The position numbers and the translations under genes are program-made. This document shows positions 35,634 to 44,643 of a stretch of DNA of 64,000 bases, one piece after another; the stretch's first letter is position 1, and the number at the start of each line of letters is the position of its first letter. The stretch comes from Prolixibacteraceae bacterium. GTDB taxonomy: Bacteria > Bacteroidota > Bacteroidia > Bacteroidales > Prolixibacteraceae. The notes beneath the pieces were generated by a model. The model worked only from the letters and a program-made list of their open reading frames with translations, ran no database searches and was not told where the DNA came from. The DNA is taken from the NCBI GenBank assembly GCA_003506435.1, contig DOAQ01000019.1, positions 1-64,000 of the forward strand, read 5' to 3'.

Positions 35634-37562
35634 CTATTTGGAATTTGTCATGTAATGAGCCGGAACTTTCACTTTGAAATACTTTTCCGCCTCGGGGTTG
35701 ATTTTGATCAACGATTTGGTAACATAGCGGAACGGTATTTCCTGAGGCGACTTTCCATTCAGAATTTCGATAGCCATATTCGCTGCATCAACGCCTGCAT
35801 AATAATAATCGCGGGCATGGGAAGCAACCGCCCCCTGCGCTACCTGTTTTTCGATAAATGCAAAATACGGGATGCGCGTGTCGTAGGCCACTTTAATAAT
35901 GGACGCTCCGCAACTGGAAGTCAGGTTATCCGAAATTTGCGTGAAAGCCTGAATTCCCCGCGATGCAATCGACTGGGCAGCATCGGCAACCTCGGTAGCT
36001 GAATTGGCCGGAACCGCGATTAAACTTAGTCCGTGCCTTTTTGCCGCTTTTTCAAGTTCTTCTTTATAGACCACCGAATTGATTTCACCCGGAGTAAAAA
36101 TGGTTCCGATCTTTTTTATTCCCGGCATCGTTTCAACAACCAGCTTTATCATACCTTCGAAATCGCTTATGGTCGATATTCCGGTCATGTTGGGAAGGTG
36201 CTTTTCGAACGATTCGCCCAGCCCGGCACGAACCGGATCACCCACATTGGTAAAAACAACAGGCATCTTCGTTATTTTTTTCGAAATAGCCTGAATGGTG
36301 GGCGTTGAACTACAAAAAACAAGGTCCCATTTGTTGTTTGAAATAGCATCGACAATACTGTTCAAGGTTGAAATATCGCCTTGCGCGTTAAAAACCTTCA
36401 TGCTAAAATCGACGCCTTCTTCCAAACCGGCCTGTTTCAGTTGATCGCGGATTCCCTTTTCACAATCTTCCGAATTTGAACTGTCGATATAATGAGCCAG
36501 ACAAAATTTAAAGTTTTTGCCTTTCAACGGATTTTGCTTCTGCACGAGATATTTTTCAGGAATCTTCACCTTGAAATATTTTTCAGCATCGGCATTCACA
36601 TCCACATTCGTTTTCGATACATATTGATACGGAATTTCTTTGGGCGATTTCCCTTCGAGTATTTGTTTGGCCATACCAACACCTTCAACCCCGGCGGTAT
36701 AATAATCGCGCGAAACGGCAGCAATGGCGCCCTGTTTCACCTGCTTGCCAACAAAAGCAAAATAGGGGATTTTTTTATCATAGGCCACTTTTATGATCGT
36801 AGGAGCGCAACTGGACGTCAGATTATCCAATATCTGTGTAAATGCCTGAATTCCCTGGGCAGAAATCGACAATGCAGCATCGGCAACTTCGGTAACCGAA
36901 TTGGCAGGAACAGCAATCAGTTTCAGTCCCTGTTGGGCGGCTTCTCTTTCGAGTTCCTCTTTATAAACAACCGAGTTTACTTCACCCGGAGTATAGATTG
37001 TGCCAATTGTTTTTATTCCGTGTACCGACTCAACCACCAGCTTTACCAGGCCTGCAAAGTCGCTCACAGTAGAAATTCCGGTAAAATTGGAAAGATGGTC
37101 TTCAAACGAATTTCCAAGTCCCGCACGTATCGGGTCGCCGACATTGGTAAAAACAACGGGCATATTTTTTATTTTCCGTGCAAGGCTTTGCGTGGTTGGC
37201 GTGGAAGACGAAAAAATAATATCCCATTTTTCAGAAGCAATCGCTTCGGCAATACTGTTCATTGTTGAAATATCGCCCTGTGCATTGAACACTTTCATCG
37301 TAAAATCAGTGCCTTCTTCCAAACCCAGGCGTTTCAGTTCATCGCGTACGCCCTGTTCAGCATCTTCAGCATTCGGACTGTCGGTATATTCGGCCATGCA
37401 AAACCGGTAATTTCTACCTTTAATGCCCCTATTTTCCTTATTTTCAGAAGATTTACCCTGATCTTCCGAACCATTTCTGCGGTTTGTTAAATCCGAAACG
37501 AGCAAAATACCCCCGGCCAGGATCAATGCCAAAACTTCGTTTATTATTTTTTTGATTTTCAT
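35634..37562 (-). CDS. Internally duplicated TrpX-like substrate-binding protein
   Basis: A 642-residue exported protein made of one membrane anchor (IINEVLALILAGGILLVS) and two nearly identical periplasmic binding modules with a repeat period of 299 residues. The first runs from about residue 49 (Cys55), the second from about 348 (Cys354). Each carries the FNAQGDIST, MPVVFTNVGDP, GISTxSDF, TPGExNSVVYKEELE and GIQAFTQIxDNLTSSC segments. TrpX-type proteins normally have a single module of about 330 residues. It heads the STAS-permease-ATPase group on the same strand. A double binding protein tethered to the membrane may raise local ligand capture or sense ligand cooperatively. Ligand unknown. 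Confidence 0.85.
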   Translation of the reverse strand: MKIKKIINEVLALILAGGILLVSDLTNRRNGSEDQGKSSENKENRGIKGRNYRFCMAEYTDSPNAEDAEQGVRDELKRLGLEEGTDFTMKVFNAQGDISTMNSIAEAIASEKWDIIFSSSTPTTQSLARKIKNMPVVFTNVGDPIRAGLGNSFEDHLSNFTGISTVSDFAGLVKLVVESVHGIKTIGTIYTPGEVNSVVYKEELEREAAQQGLKLIAVPANSVTEVADAALSISAQGIQAFTQILDNLTSSCAPTIIKVAYDKKIPYFAFVGKQVKQGAIAAVSRDYYTAGVEGVGMAKQILEGKSPKEIPYQYVSKTNVDVNADAEKYFKVKIPEKYLVQKQNPLKGKNFKFCLAHYIDSSNSEDCEKGIRDQLKQAGLEEGVDFSMKVFNAQGDISTLNSIVDAISNNKWDLVFCSSTPTIQAISKKITKMPVVFTNVGDPVRAGLGESFEKHLPNMTGISTISDFEGMIKLVVETMPGIKKIGTIFTPGEINSVVYKEELEKAAKRHGLSLIAVPANSATEVADAAQSIASRGIQAFTQISDNLTSSCGASIIKVAYDTRIPYFAFIEKQVAQGAVASHARDYYYAGVDAANMAIEILNGKSPQEIPFRYVTKSLIKINPEAEKYFKVKVPAHYMTNSK

Positions 37563-37677
37563 TTTTTAGTCCTGAATGAGATGCAATTAGCAAGAACCTT
37601 CAACTGAAGAAGGGAAAACAGGGCAGATTGAACTTTTGTCATAAAAAGGGATTTGTCATGATTAGTTTAGTTTTTAC

Positions 37678-37685
37678 CAAATATA
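37678..37685 (-). promoter_or_regulatory. Putative -7 box of the duplicated binding-protein operon
   Basis: The minus strand reads TATATTTG, matching TAnnTTTG, about 115 nt before the ATG. No clear -33 TTG. The 282-bp divergent gap to 37845 holds no other feature that I can support. Confidence 0.4.
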
Positions 37686-37844
37686 CTAATTCTCAGGAAA
37701 AATTACGGAGCGTCAGGAAATGTATAAATCAGAAATATCCGGCACCCGAATTCATGAGAAAATTTAGGCCAATCTGCTGAGAAAAGCACACATTTTATTG
37801 TATCTTATGTGCAAAAATTGAACAAACCAGAAATCAATTGAAAG

Positions 37845-40064
37845 ATGATCACAATACGCATTCAAACAGAACAATCAGTTCCGTGCATTACACCCGAAGG
37901 CCGGCTTGATACCGTTAATAGTTCTGCATTCGATGAGGCTGTCCGGCCGTTCGCAGACAATGAACTTTATCTGATCATTGATTTTTCGCAGTGCAATTAT
38001 TTATCGAGTACAGGAATTCGTATTCTATTGGGAACATTTAAAAAATTGAAGGCAAAAGGCGGTTCCTTATTTATTTCCGGCATGTCCGCCGAAGTTTTCA
38101 ATGTACTTGAAATGGCGGGATTGCATTCGGTTTTCTGTTTTTCAGAAAATGTTGAAGTTGCACGGGAGAAGATCAACCGGCTGAGGCAGAAGGGATGCAT
38201 CGGTTCAGAATGGGAAACAGGCGGCTATCAGTTTCATTTTTCTCCGACAGAAAAAGAAAACGAACCGGCCCTGTTTTGGCTCAGTCAGGGAATTGCAGGG
38301 TACAACGAACTGGGATTTTCGGTAGGAATTGGTTCTCCAGCCGAATCCTCCGAAGAGGAAACGGGTGCCGAAGGTTTGTTTATTACAACCGGGAACTGCG
38401 CCGGTTTTATTCCCAACGATGCATCGCAACCTGCTGATTTCCGTATTCCGCACAAACCTGAACAGGCCGGTATCTGGGTGAAACAGGCAGTATCGTTTAA
38501 ACAAAGCACCTCCGGTCGGATTCATTTGGCAAAACCGGGTTCAATTTCATTGAATCAACTGACTGATGCCATCTGCCGTATTGATAATGATCAACCGAAA
38601 ATCAGGGCGCTGGCGATTGCCGATTTCAACGACAACCGCCCGTCAATCAGCCTGTGCCTTGTGGTCGATGATTTTTTGACTAAAAACCTGAAAGAAAAAG
38701 GATTTCAGGAGTTTTCCGCTTTAATCAAGGCTACAACAGAAGGCATTGGTCTGTGGGGTGCCCGTTTCGAGCTGGATAAAATCGCAATCCCTCCGAACAT
38801 CCAAACTTTGCCAAATCTGTTAAAAGAAGTTTTGACCCTTGACAATATTTTAGATGTGAAGCACCTCGAAACGTCGGAACTACTGGTCAATCCAACAGTA
38901 TGGATAGTAAGCGCTGAAAACCTCGAAGACGCTTCGTTGCACCGTATTGCGATTGAAGTTTCAGGAGAAAGTTCTCTTGAACCTGTCCGATCTTTCTTAA
39001 TTCGCAGATTGTACACCGATTCGATCCGGGTGGAGTTAAAAAAACTGCATGGCGGCTATTCTGCGCAGACATTTCAGGTAAATTCCTATGACCGGGATGG
39101 GCGGAAACTGCGGCCCACCGTGCTAAAATTCGCAAACCGGGCAATGATCACCCGCGAAGCCGACCGCTGCCAGAAATATTCTCTTCCCTACATATTAAAC
39201 AACAGCGCCATGGTGTTGGGTACCGAGTTTTTTGGCGATAATGGCGCACTTCGGTATAATTTTGTCGGAATTGGCGGCGAACAAACCCAGTTGAAATGGC
39301 TCACCCACTATTTCGAAAACTGGTCAACCGAACAACTGGAGCCGCTGTTTGATAAAATCTTCATGCAAATACTGAACCCTTGGTACGGACAGCCTGTGCA
39401 CGAAGCCATCCATCCATTCCGTGACCATGATCCGACTTTCACTTTTTTTCCACATATTTACGACACAGCGTTCAGTCTTTTTTCCATTTCATCCGATGAA
39501 GAATTTTTCACTATAGAAGAAACCGGACAAAAGTTAGTCAACCCGTATTGGTTTCTGAAACATGAATACAAAAGACGACGTGAAACAGCCATCAATTACC
39601 ACACCTCTATTTGTCATGGCGACCTGAACATGCAAAATATTCTGCTCGACCAGAATATGAATGTTTACCTGATTGACTTTTCGGAAACAAGACCCCGTTC
39701 CATTGTGACTGATTTTGCGCGCCTTGAAGCCATTTTCATGACAGAATATGCGCCTTTGGAAAATGAGGAAGATCTGAAAAAAATGGTGCAGTTCGCAACC
39801 CGTTTTTACGATATCAATCAGCTTGATCATCTCCCCGAAAATAATTATCAGGATATTCTGAACAAGAATGTTGCCTTGTCATTAAAAATGAGAGAATATG
39901 CTTTCAAAAGTTCCGGTGAAAACACCTGTATTGAACCCTATTATCTGGCACTGCTGGAATGGACACTCCCGGTAATTTGTTATTCACAACTTCCGCTGGT
40001 CAAAAAAAGATATGCAATGATTTTGTCAGCATTGCTATGCGAAAAAATCAGGAAACTATCTTAA
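37845..40064 (+). CDS. STAS - unknown domain - APH-like kinase fusion
   Basis: A 739-residue soluble protein in three parts. Residues 1-110 are a STAS domain (PEGRLDTVNSSAFDEAV, IIDFSQCNYLSSTGIRILLG). Residues about 125-330 are the same unknown domain as in the protein at 34200 (FSVGIGSPAESSEEE, GNCAGFIPNDASQPADF, ISLNQLTDAI, ISLCLVV). Residues about 385-690 are a protein-kinase-like phosphotransferase with GGYSAQTF as the glycine loop, VLKFA (Lys428), the catalytic HGDLNMQNILL (Asp593, Asn598) and YLIDFSE (Asp611). It is divergent from the ABC/STAS operon. The kinase might phosphorylate a STAS serine or a small molecule; this is inference. No phosphatase gene is in view. Confidence 0.82.
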   Translation: MITIRIQTEQSVPCITPEGRLDTVNSSAFDEAVRPFADNELYLIIDFSQCNYLSSTGIRILLGTFKKLKAKGGSLFISGMSAEVFNVLEMAGLHSVFCFSENVEVAREKINRLRQKGCIGSEWETGGYQFHFSPTEKENEPALFWLSQGIAGYNELGFSVGIGSPAESSEEETGAEGLFITTGNCAGFIPNDASQPADFRIPHKPEQAGIWVKQAVSFKQSTSGRIHLAKPGSISLNQLTDAICRIDNDQPKIRALAIADFNDNRPSISLCLVVDDFLTKNLKEKGFQEFSALIKATTEGIGLWGARFELDKIAIPPNIQTLPNLLKEVLTLDNILDVKHLETSELLVNPTVWIVSAENLEDASLHRIAIEVSGESSLEPVRSFLIRRLYTDSIRVELKKLHGGYSAQTFQVNSYDRDGRKLRPTVLKFANRAMITREADRCQKYSLPYILNNSAMVLGTEFFGDNGALRYNFVGIGGEQTQLKWLTHYFENWSTEQLEPLFDKIFMQILNPWYGQPVHEAIHPFRDHDPTFTFFPHIYDTAFSLFSISSDEEFFTIEETGQKLVNPYWFLKHEYKRRRETAINYHTSICHGDLNMQNILLDQNMNVYLIDFSETRPRSIVTDFARLEAIFMTEYAPLENEEDLKKMVQFATRFYDINQLDHLPENNYQDILNKNVALSLKMREYAFKSSGENTCIEPYYLALLEWTLPVICYSQLPLVKKRYAMILSALLCEKIRKLS

Positions 40065-40081
40065 CCGGTATTTTCTGACGA

Positions 40082-41287
40082 TTATGATTTTACAGTTTCG
40101 CTCTGCAATAATTTGATCCACGGAACCATAAAGAAAATGCCGATACCGAAAAAGCCGATCACAGCAAACGAGTAACGAAGGCCGAATGCAGCCGAAATGT
40201 AACCAATCAGCGGCGGCCCCATTAAAAATCCGAGGAAGCTCACACTCGAAACGGTTGCCAAAGCAATACCCGGAGGAATTTTGGAATGTCTTCCGGCTGC
40301 GCTATACACCGTAGGCACAACACTCGAAACGCCGATCCCCACCAGCATAAAGGCAATAGTTGCCGGAATAAGATAAGGAAACAGAACAGACGTAAACAAT
40401 CCGGTTGAAATGATCAGTCCGCATATTTGCAACAGGAGTTTCCGGCCAATCTTCGATGTAAAATAGTCGGCAACAAAACGCCCGGTAGCCATCATGATCA
40501 TGAATGAAGTGTAGCCCAAAATCACCAGCGAGGCCGGGGCATGAACCACATCTTTGAAATATACCCCACTCCAGTCGAACATCGCGCCTTCGCTGGCCAT
40601 GCTGCAAAAACCAATAATCCCGAGCTGAACCAGCATTTTATCGGGTTTGCCAAAAAATTTTCTGCGTGGCTCTCCCTTTGCAGGATTATGATTGGCACGA
40701 ACCAAAAACGGATAATTGATCCACACAATGATCCACACAATCAGAATTACCGTAACAAAATGCCAGTACGGAGGGACTTTCAGGTTAATCATGGCCAGCC
40801 CGATCAGCGCGCCGGTAAAACCTGCCAAGCTCCATGATCCATGAAATGAAGACATAATTGGCCGATCGTAAAGCCGTTCTGCAGAAATACCCTGTGTATT
40901 GATTGAAATATTGCACACATTTCCCGATACACCAAATAGAAACAAGGCAATGGCAAGCTGCCAGCCTGCGGTCACCAAACCGATATTGCTCAAACAGATT
41001 GTATAAATGGGTAAAGCGAAACTTAAAACTCTGTGGCTTCCAAAACGGGTAACCAGCTTTCCCGAAAAAGCCATCATCAGGAACTGGCCCACCGGCAATG
41101 CGAACAGGATACTTCCAAAAACAGCATCATTCAGATTGAGGGCGGTTTTGATGTCCGGAATGCGGCTTGCCCACGAAGCAAAAGAAAGCCCCATGCTGAA
41201 ATACACCAGCGCCACAGCAATCCGCATCCGTCTTTTATTGGGAATTATATCGGTTTTTCTACTAATTCTGAAAGACTGAACTGTCAT
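40082..41287 (-). CDS. MFS transporter (YbjJ-like)
   Basis: A 401-residue, 12-helix transporter. Seen are VYFSMGLSFASWASRIPDIKTALNLNDAVFGSILFALPVGQ in parts, FSGKLVTRFGSHRVL (motif A form), and ERLYDRPIMSSFHGSWSLAGFTGALIG, which is typical of the YbjJ/FucP-side branch of the superfamily. Another likely start is the Met at 41227, as the first 20 residues are basic and polar. It converges on the STAS-kinase gene with 17 bp between stops, and is not obviously part of either neighbouring system. Substrate unknown. Confidence 0.85.
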   Translation of the reverse strand: MTVQSFRISRKTDIIPNKRRMRIAVALVYFSMGLSFASWASRIPDIKTALNLNDAVFGSILFALPVGQFLMMAFSGKLVTRFGSHRVLSFALPIYTICLSNIGLVTAGWQLAIALFLFGVSGNVCNISINTQGISAERLYDRPIMSSFHGSWSLAGFTGALIGLAMINLKVPPYWHFVTVILIVWIIVWINYPFLVRANHNPAKGEPRRKFFGKPDKMLVQLGIIGFCSMASEGAMFDWSGVYFKDVVHAPASLVILGYTSFMIMMATGRFVADYFTSKIGRKLLLQICGLIISTGLFTSVLFPYLIPATIAFMLVGIGVSSVVPTVYSAAGRHSKIPPGIALATVSSVSFLGFLMGPPLIGYISAAFGLRYSFAVIGFFGIGIFFMVPWIKLLQSETVKS

Positions 41288-41389
41288 CTTTGTCCTTTGA
41301 AATACTTTGGCAAAATTAGGAAAACCCAGAGACAGATAATTTTTTACTAAAAAATATGACGGTTCGTTAAGAAATTGCGAAGTCAGGGA

Positions 41390-42487
41390 TTATCCAAATA
41401 CGTAAATTCGTCCGTCAACTGCGCCAATAATCAGTTTGTTGCCGTACACAGCAGGACTGCCAACAACCGGACTGCCTATTTCGTAACTCCAGATTTGTTT
41501 GCCGGTTGATAGTTCGTGAATGTATATCATACCATCCATTGTAACGCTGACCACTTTGTTTTTGCAAATTACCGAAGATGCATTGATCCGGTCGCTCAAC
41601 CGGATTTTCCACGCCAACGAGCCATCGTTCTTGCGGATGCAATACAATTCACGATCTTCATTTCCAATCACCAAAAAATTGCCGCCCAGCACAGGCGATG
41701 CAATAAAGGGCAGGTTCTTTTCCTGATTATCGTAGGTCCATTGTATTTTTCCTTCCGCCAGATTAACAGCAAAAAAACGACCTTCGTAATCGCCCACATA
41801 CAACAGGTCGCCTTCCACTACCGGCGACGAAGCCACATAGGTATCGAGCTTCACTTTTTTAACTGCCTTACCGGTTTCCATGCTCACCACATGAATAAAC
41901 CCGTCGCAACCGCCAAATACCGCATTTCCTTTATAAATAGCTGGCGCACCATTAATAAAATTATCCGACTCGTACCGCCACAGACTGTCACCTTTTTCAA
42001 AGCCCACACCATGCAGGTTGTAATCGTAACTACCAACAGCCAGTTTATACAAACTCCTTGATTTGATAAAATTAGCCGATCCAACAATCTGATTATCTGT
42101 CTTGTATTTCCAGATTTGCTTTCCGGTTTTGGCATCAAGCCGGAAAAACCAGCCGTCCATCGAACCAACAATTACCGAGCCGTTCAGGTACAATGGCGGC
42201 GCCTCAATCACATTTCCGGCGTTGAACTTCCATTTTAATTTTCCTGAAAAATCGATGGCATATAGATTTCCGTCCGATGAGCCGCAAAAGATAGTATTTT
42301 CGGCCACTACCGGCGACGATTTAATGTCGTCACCTGTTGGAAACGAGAACAACAATTTGGGCTGCGCCGGAAGATCGGTATTTGCAAAGCCCGTCAATTG
42401 CTGGTTCCCGCGGAAAATGGGCCAATTGGTCTGTGCAAATAAGGGTATTTCTATCAACATAAAAACAATAAATAGAATGGTTGGCAT
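41390..42487 (-). CDS. PQQ-like beta-propeller protein 6 (periplasmic)
   Basis: 365 residues from the Met at 42487 (MPTILFIVFMLIEIPLFAQ, a clean signal peptide). A longer frame upstream crosses a palindromic repeat and is rejected. The mature part is a single beta-propeller of PQQ-enzyme-type blades: NWPIFRGNQQLTGF, SPVVAENTIFCGSSDGNLYAIDFSGKLKW read in parts, WFFRLDAKTGKQIWKYK, FFAVNLAEGKIQWTYD, RIYVFG. No CxxCH and no dehydrogenase active site, so a BamB-like scaffold or electron-transfer partner is more likely than a quinoprotein enzyme. It is last in the minus-strand redox cluster, downstream of the Fe-S/FAD oxidoreductase. Confidence 0.82.
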   Translation of the reverse strand: MPTILFIVFMLIEIPLFAQTNWPIFRGNQQLTGFANTDLPAQPKLLFSFPTGDDIKSSPVVAENTIFCGSSDGNLYAIDFSGKLKWKFNAGNVIEAPPLYLNGSVIVGSMDGWFFRLDAKTGKQIWKYKTDNQIVGSANFIKSRSLYKLAVGSYDYNLHGVGFEKGDSLWRYESDNFINGAPAIYKGNAVFGGCDGFIHVVSMETGKAVKKVKLDTYVASSPVVEGDLLYVGDYEGRFFAVNLAEGKIQWTYDNQEKNLPFIASPVLGGNFLVIGNEDRELYCIRKNDGSLAWKIRLSDRINASSVICKNKVVSVTMDGMIYIHELSTGKQIWSYEIGSPVVGSPAVYGNKLIIGAVDGRIYVFG

Positions 42488-42527
42488 TTTGACGTTTTGA
42501 CGCATCACAATTATATTGCGGTTAACC

Positions 42528-42561
42528 GTTGTAGAGACAAGGCATGCCTTGTCTCTACAAC
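42528..42561. repeat. 34-bp perfect palindrome
   Basis: GTTGTAGAGACAAGGCA followed at once by its exact reverse complement, lying in the gap between the Fe-S/FAD oxidoreductase gene and the propeller gene. I recall similar GTAGAGAC...GTCTCTAC palindromes as dispersed intergenic repeats in Bacteroidota and cyanobacteria. Confidence 0.9.
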
Positions 42562-42594
42562 AAAAACAACATTCTATTTGATTTTTCATTGAAT

Positions 42595-44163
42595 TCATTG
42601 TCCTGATTTTAAATGTTCCTCTTCGCCGTACATTGCCAATGCACCGGTCGGGCATTTTTCGGCAACCAGGGCGGCCGTTTTGCGCAAGGCATTTTGCACG
42701 CTTTCGTTGAAGGGGACGCCGATTTTCACATCAAACCCGCGACCAATAAACGTAAAACCGAATTCTTCCTGATATTGTTGCGTCAGGCGCACACAAATGC
42801 CGCATTTAATGCACTTGGCCGGTTCGTAAACAATACCTTCGCGGTGAACAAATTTCTGCACAATTTTGCGTTCGCTGGTCTGGAAACGTTTTTGTCCGGC
42901 GTCAAATTCATCGGAAAACAGGCGCAGTTTGCAGGATTCCGGGTTTCGGCAATCGCAGTGCATACAGCGTTCAGCCTCTGCCCTCGCCTCTTCCTGAGAA
43001 AAATCGTTCTGTGTATCCAGCCTTTCCGCTTTCACCGATTCTTTCAAATATTCGTTGAATTCAACTTGGTACAGCTTCCCGAATTTCGAATTAAAACGCT
43101 CCGGATTGGCTTTTACAGTTCCCGATTTCAGAAAACGGTCTATAATTGCAGCCACTTCCTTTCCCTGTCCAACCGAGCGGACAGCCAGTTTCGACGGGCG
43201 CAAAGCATTGCCAATGGCAAACACTTTATCGTCCGAAGTCCGGTAAGTCAGTTTGTCCACATCAATACCCTGTTTCGAACTTTTCAGGCCAAAAGGATTC
43301 TCCTGTTCCTGTGAGCCGGTGGCTAAAACAACGGCATCAAATTCATTTTTTATTTCCTGAAATTTCTGTCGGTCAATCGTTTGATCAAACCGGAATTCGG
43401 CGCCACTACGGGCGATCACCGCAATTTCATTTTCAAGAATGGAAGACGGCAATATTTCCCGGTCAATTTTCAGAAGATCGCCGCCCGCTTTTTCATTTTT
43501 ATCGAAAACAACCGCCTGATGGCCTTTTAGTTGCAGGTAATATGCAGCAGCCAACCCGGCAGGCCCCGCCCCGACAATGGCAACTTTTTTCCCGGTTGAC
43601 GGCTGAGCTACCGGTAAATACGGAATTGTTTCTTTTAAATCTTCGTCGGCCACAAACTGTTTCAGGTGACAGATAGCCACTGCTTCATCGACCTGTTTGC
43701 GGCGGCAACCCGCCTCGCAGGGAGCCGGACAAATGCGCCCCAATACGGCAGGCAGGGCGATATCGCGTTTCACCACCTGCAACGCTTTGGCAAATTCGCC
43801 TTTCACAATCAGGCGGTTCATCAACGGGATGTTCATGTGTGCCGGACAAACTAACTGGCAGGGCGCTTCGCAGTCTCCCACATGCTCGCTGAGCAGTAGT
43901 TCGAGCGCCGCTTTCCGCGAATCGGTGCATTCTTCGTCGTTGGTTACAATGTCCATTCCATCAGCTACCGGCATCGAGCACGAAGGCATCAAACGCCCGT
44001 TTCGCCGGTCTTTCACCAGGCAAATCATACACGAAGTGAAATGCTCCGTTCCTTCCAAATGACACATCGTCGGGATGTCAATTTCCAATTGATGTGCAGC
44101 TTCCAGAATGGTTTTCCACTGCGGAACTTCAACTGTCTGATTATTAATCGTGAGTTTGATCAT
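42595..44163 (-). CDS. Fe-S/FAD oxidoreductase (NuoG N-terminus plus GltD-like)
   Basis: A 522-residue cytoplasmic flavoprotein. Residues 1-80 are a 2Fe-2S ferredoxin-like domain (Cys in MCHLEGTEHFTSCMICL and PSCSMP). About 90-180 is a GltD-type double-cluster region (DCEAPCQLVCPAH, RICPAPCEAGCRR). About 190-360 is an FAD/NAD(P) Rossmann domain (KVAIVGAGPAGLAAAYYL, VLATGSQ). The C-terminus adds CMHCDCRNPESC and CIKCGICV with CPTGAL. GltD-like subunits pass electrons between NADPH and Fe-S partners. The nearby NuoE-NuoF fusion is the natural partner, making an NAD(P)H:acceptor or bifurcating complex plausible. No hydrogenase or glutamate synthase large subunit is present. Confidence 0.85.
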   Translation of the reverse strand: MIKLTINNQTVEVPQWKTILEAAHQLEIDIPTMCHLEGTEHFTSCMICLVKDRRNGRLMPSCSMPVADGMDIVTNDEECTDSRKAALELLLSEHVGDCEAPCQLVCPAHMNIPLMNRLIVKGEFAKALQVVKRDIALPAVLGRICPAPCEAGCRRKQVDEAVAICHLKQFVADEDLKETIPYLPVAQPSTGKKVAIVGAGPAGLAAAYYLQLKGHQAVVFDKNEKAGGDLLKIDREILPSSILENEIAVIARSGAEFRFDQTIDRQKFQEIKNEFDAVVLATGSQEQENPFGLKSSKQGIDVDKLTYRTSDDKVFAIGNALRPSKLAVRSVGQGKEVAAIIDRFLKSGTVKANPERFNSKFGKLYQVEFNEYLKESVKAERLDTQNDFSQEEARAEAERCMHCDCRNPESCKLRLFSDEFDAGQKRFQTSERKIVQKFVHREGIVYEPAKCIKCGICVRLTQQYQEEFGFTFIGRGFDVKIGVPFNESVQNALRKTAALVAEKCPTGALAMYGEEEHLKSGQ

Positions 44164-44176
44164 TTCTTTAAGAAGT

Positions 44177-44201
44177 GTTACGAGTTATGGGTTACGGGTT
44201 T
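44177..44201. repeat. GTTAC-rich repeat, left flank of the four-helix-bundle gene
   Basis: GTTACGAGTTAT then GGGTTACGGGTTT: a short degenerate tandem. Its inverse recurs on the other side of the gene at 44587-44604. Confidence 0.6.
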
Positions 44202-44561
44202 ATTCCAACTCGTTTCAACATATTGGATAAACTTATTGATTTTTGCACCCAATAATTCATATTCCTGAATTTTATCTTTTAAGCCAATATTTTCAAAATA
44301 AAGTTCATTAATCATGGTTAGCTGAGAAATTGCTTCATCACATGAAGAATGAGCAAATATCAAAAAACGAATAAATTCGTCTTTGTATCTTCTCCGTCCA
44401 TATCCTTCAGCAATATTATCCTTTATGCTTTTCGTTGATCTCCTAACCTGACTCCCTTGCTCATAAAGTTCGTATTTTGGTAAGTTAAGGCTCATCCGAT
44501 GAACCTCAATTGCCAATCTATAAGCTGTTTTATATATTTCCAGATCCTTGTAACTGTTCAT
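44178..44561 (-). CDS. Four-helix-bundle protein (23S rRNA intervening-sequence type)
   Basis: A 127-residue helical protein of the S23/IVP family: YKDLEIYKTAYRLAIEVHRMS, QVRRSTKSIKDNIAEGYGRR (the family's R-R-S-x-x-S-I-x-x-N-I-A-E-G motif), FIRFLIFAHSSCDEAISQL, YELLGAKINKFI. These proteins form pentamers and are scattered as mobile single genes in this phylum; function unknown. Here it is inserted between the GDSL and Fe-S/FAD genes of the redox cluster. Inverted copies of a GTTAC-type repeat flank it, and its last codons lie within the left one. Confidence 0.88.
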   Translation of the reverse strand: MNSYKDLEIYKTAYRLAIEVHRMSLNLPKYELYEQGSQVRRSTKSIKDNIAEGYGRRRYKDEFIRFLIFAHSSCDEAISQLTMINELYFENIGLKDKIQEYELLGAKINKFIQYVETSWNKPVTHNS

Positions 44562-44586
44562 TTTATTACTGATATCGTTTTAACTG

Positions 44587-44617
44587 AAACTCATAACCCG
44601 TAACATGAAACACGCAA
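44587..44617. repeat. GTTAC-rich repeat, right flank of the four-helix-bundle gene
   Basis: AAACTCATAACCCGTAAC followed by ATGAAACACGCAAC; on the opposite strand this is the same motif as at 44177-44201, so the two flanks form an imperfect inverted repeat about 390 bp apart. Confidence 0.6.
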
Positions 44618-44643
44618 CGATTTTAACAAAAGATGATATTATT

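Noticed and set aside
42505..42655. Long N-terminal extension of propeller 6 (from 42655)
   Set aside because: It would translate through the 34-bp palindrome and the overlapping end of the neighbouring gene. The Met at 42487 gives a clean signal peptide.
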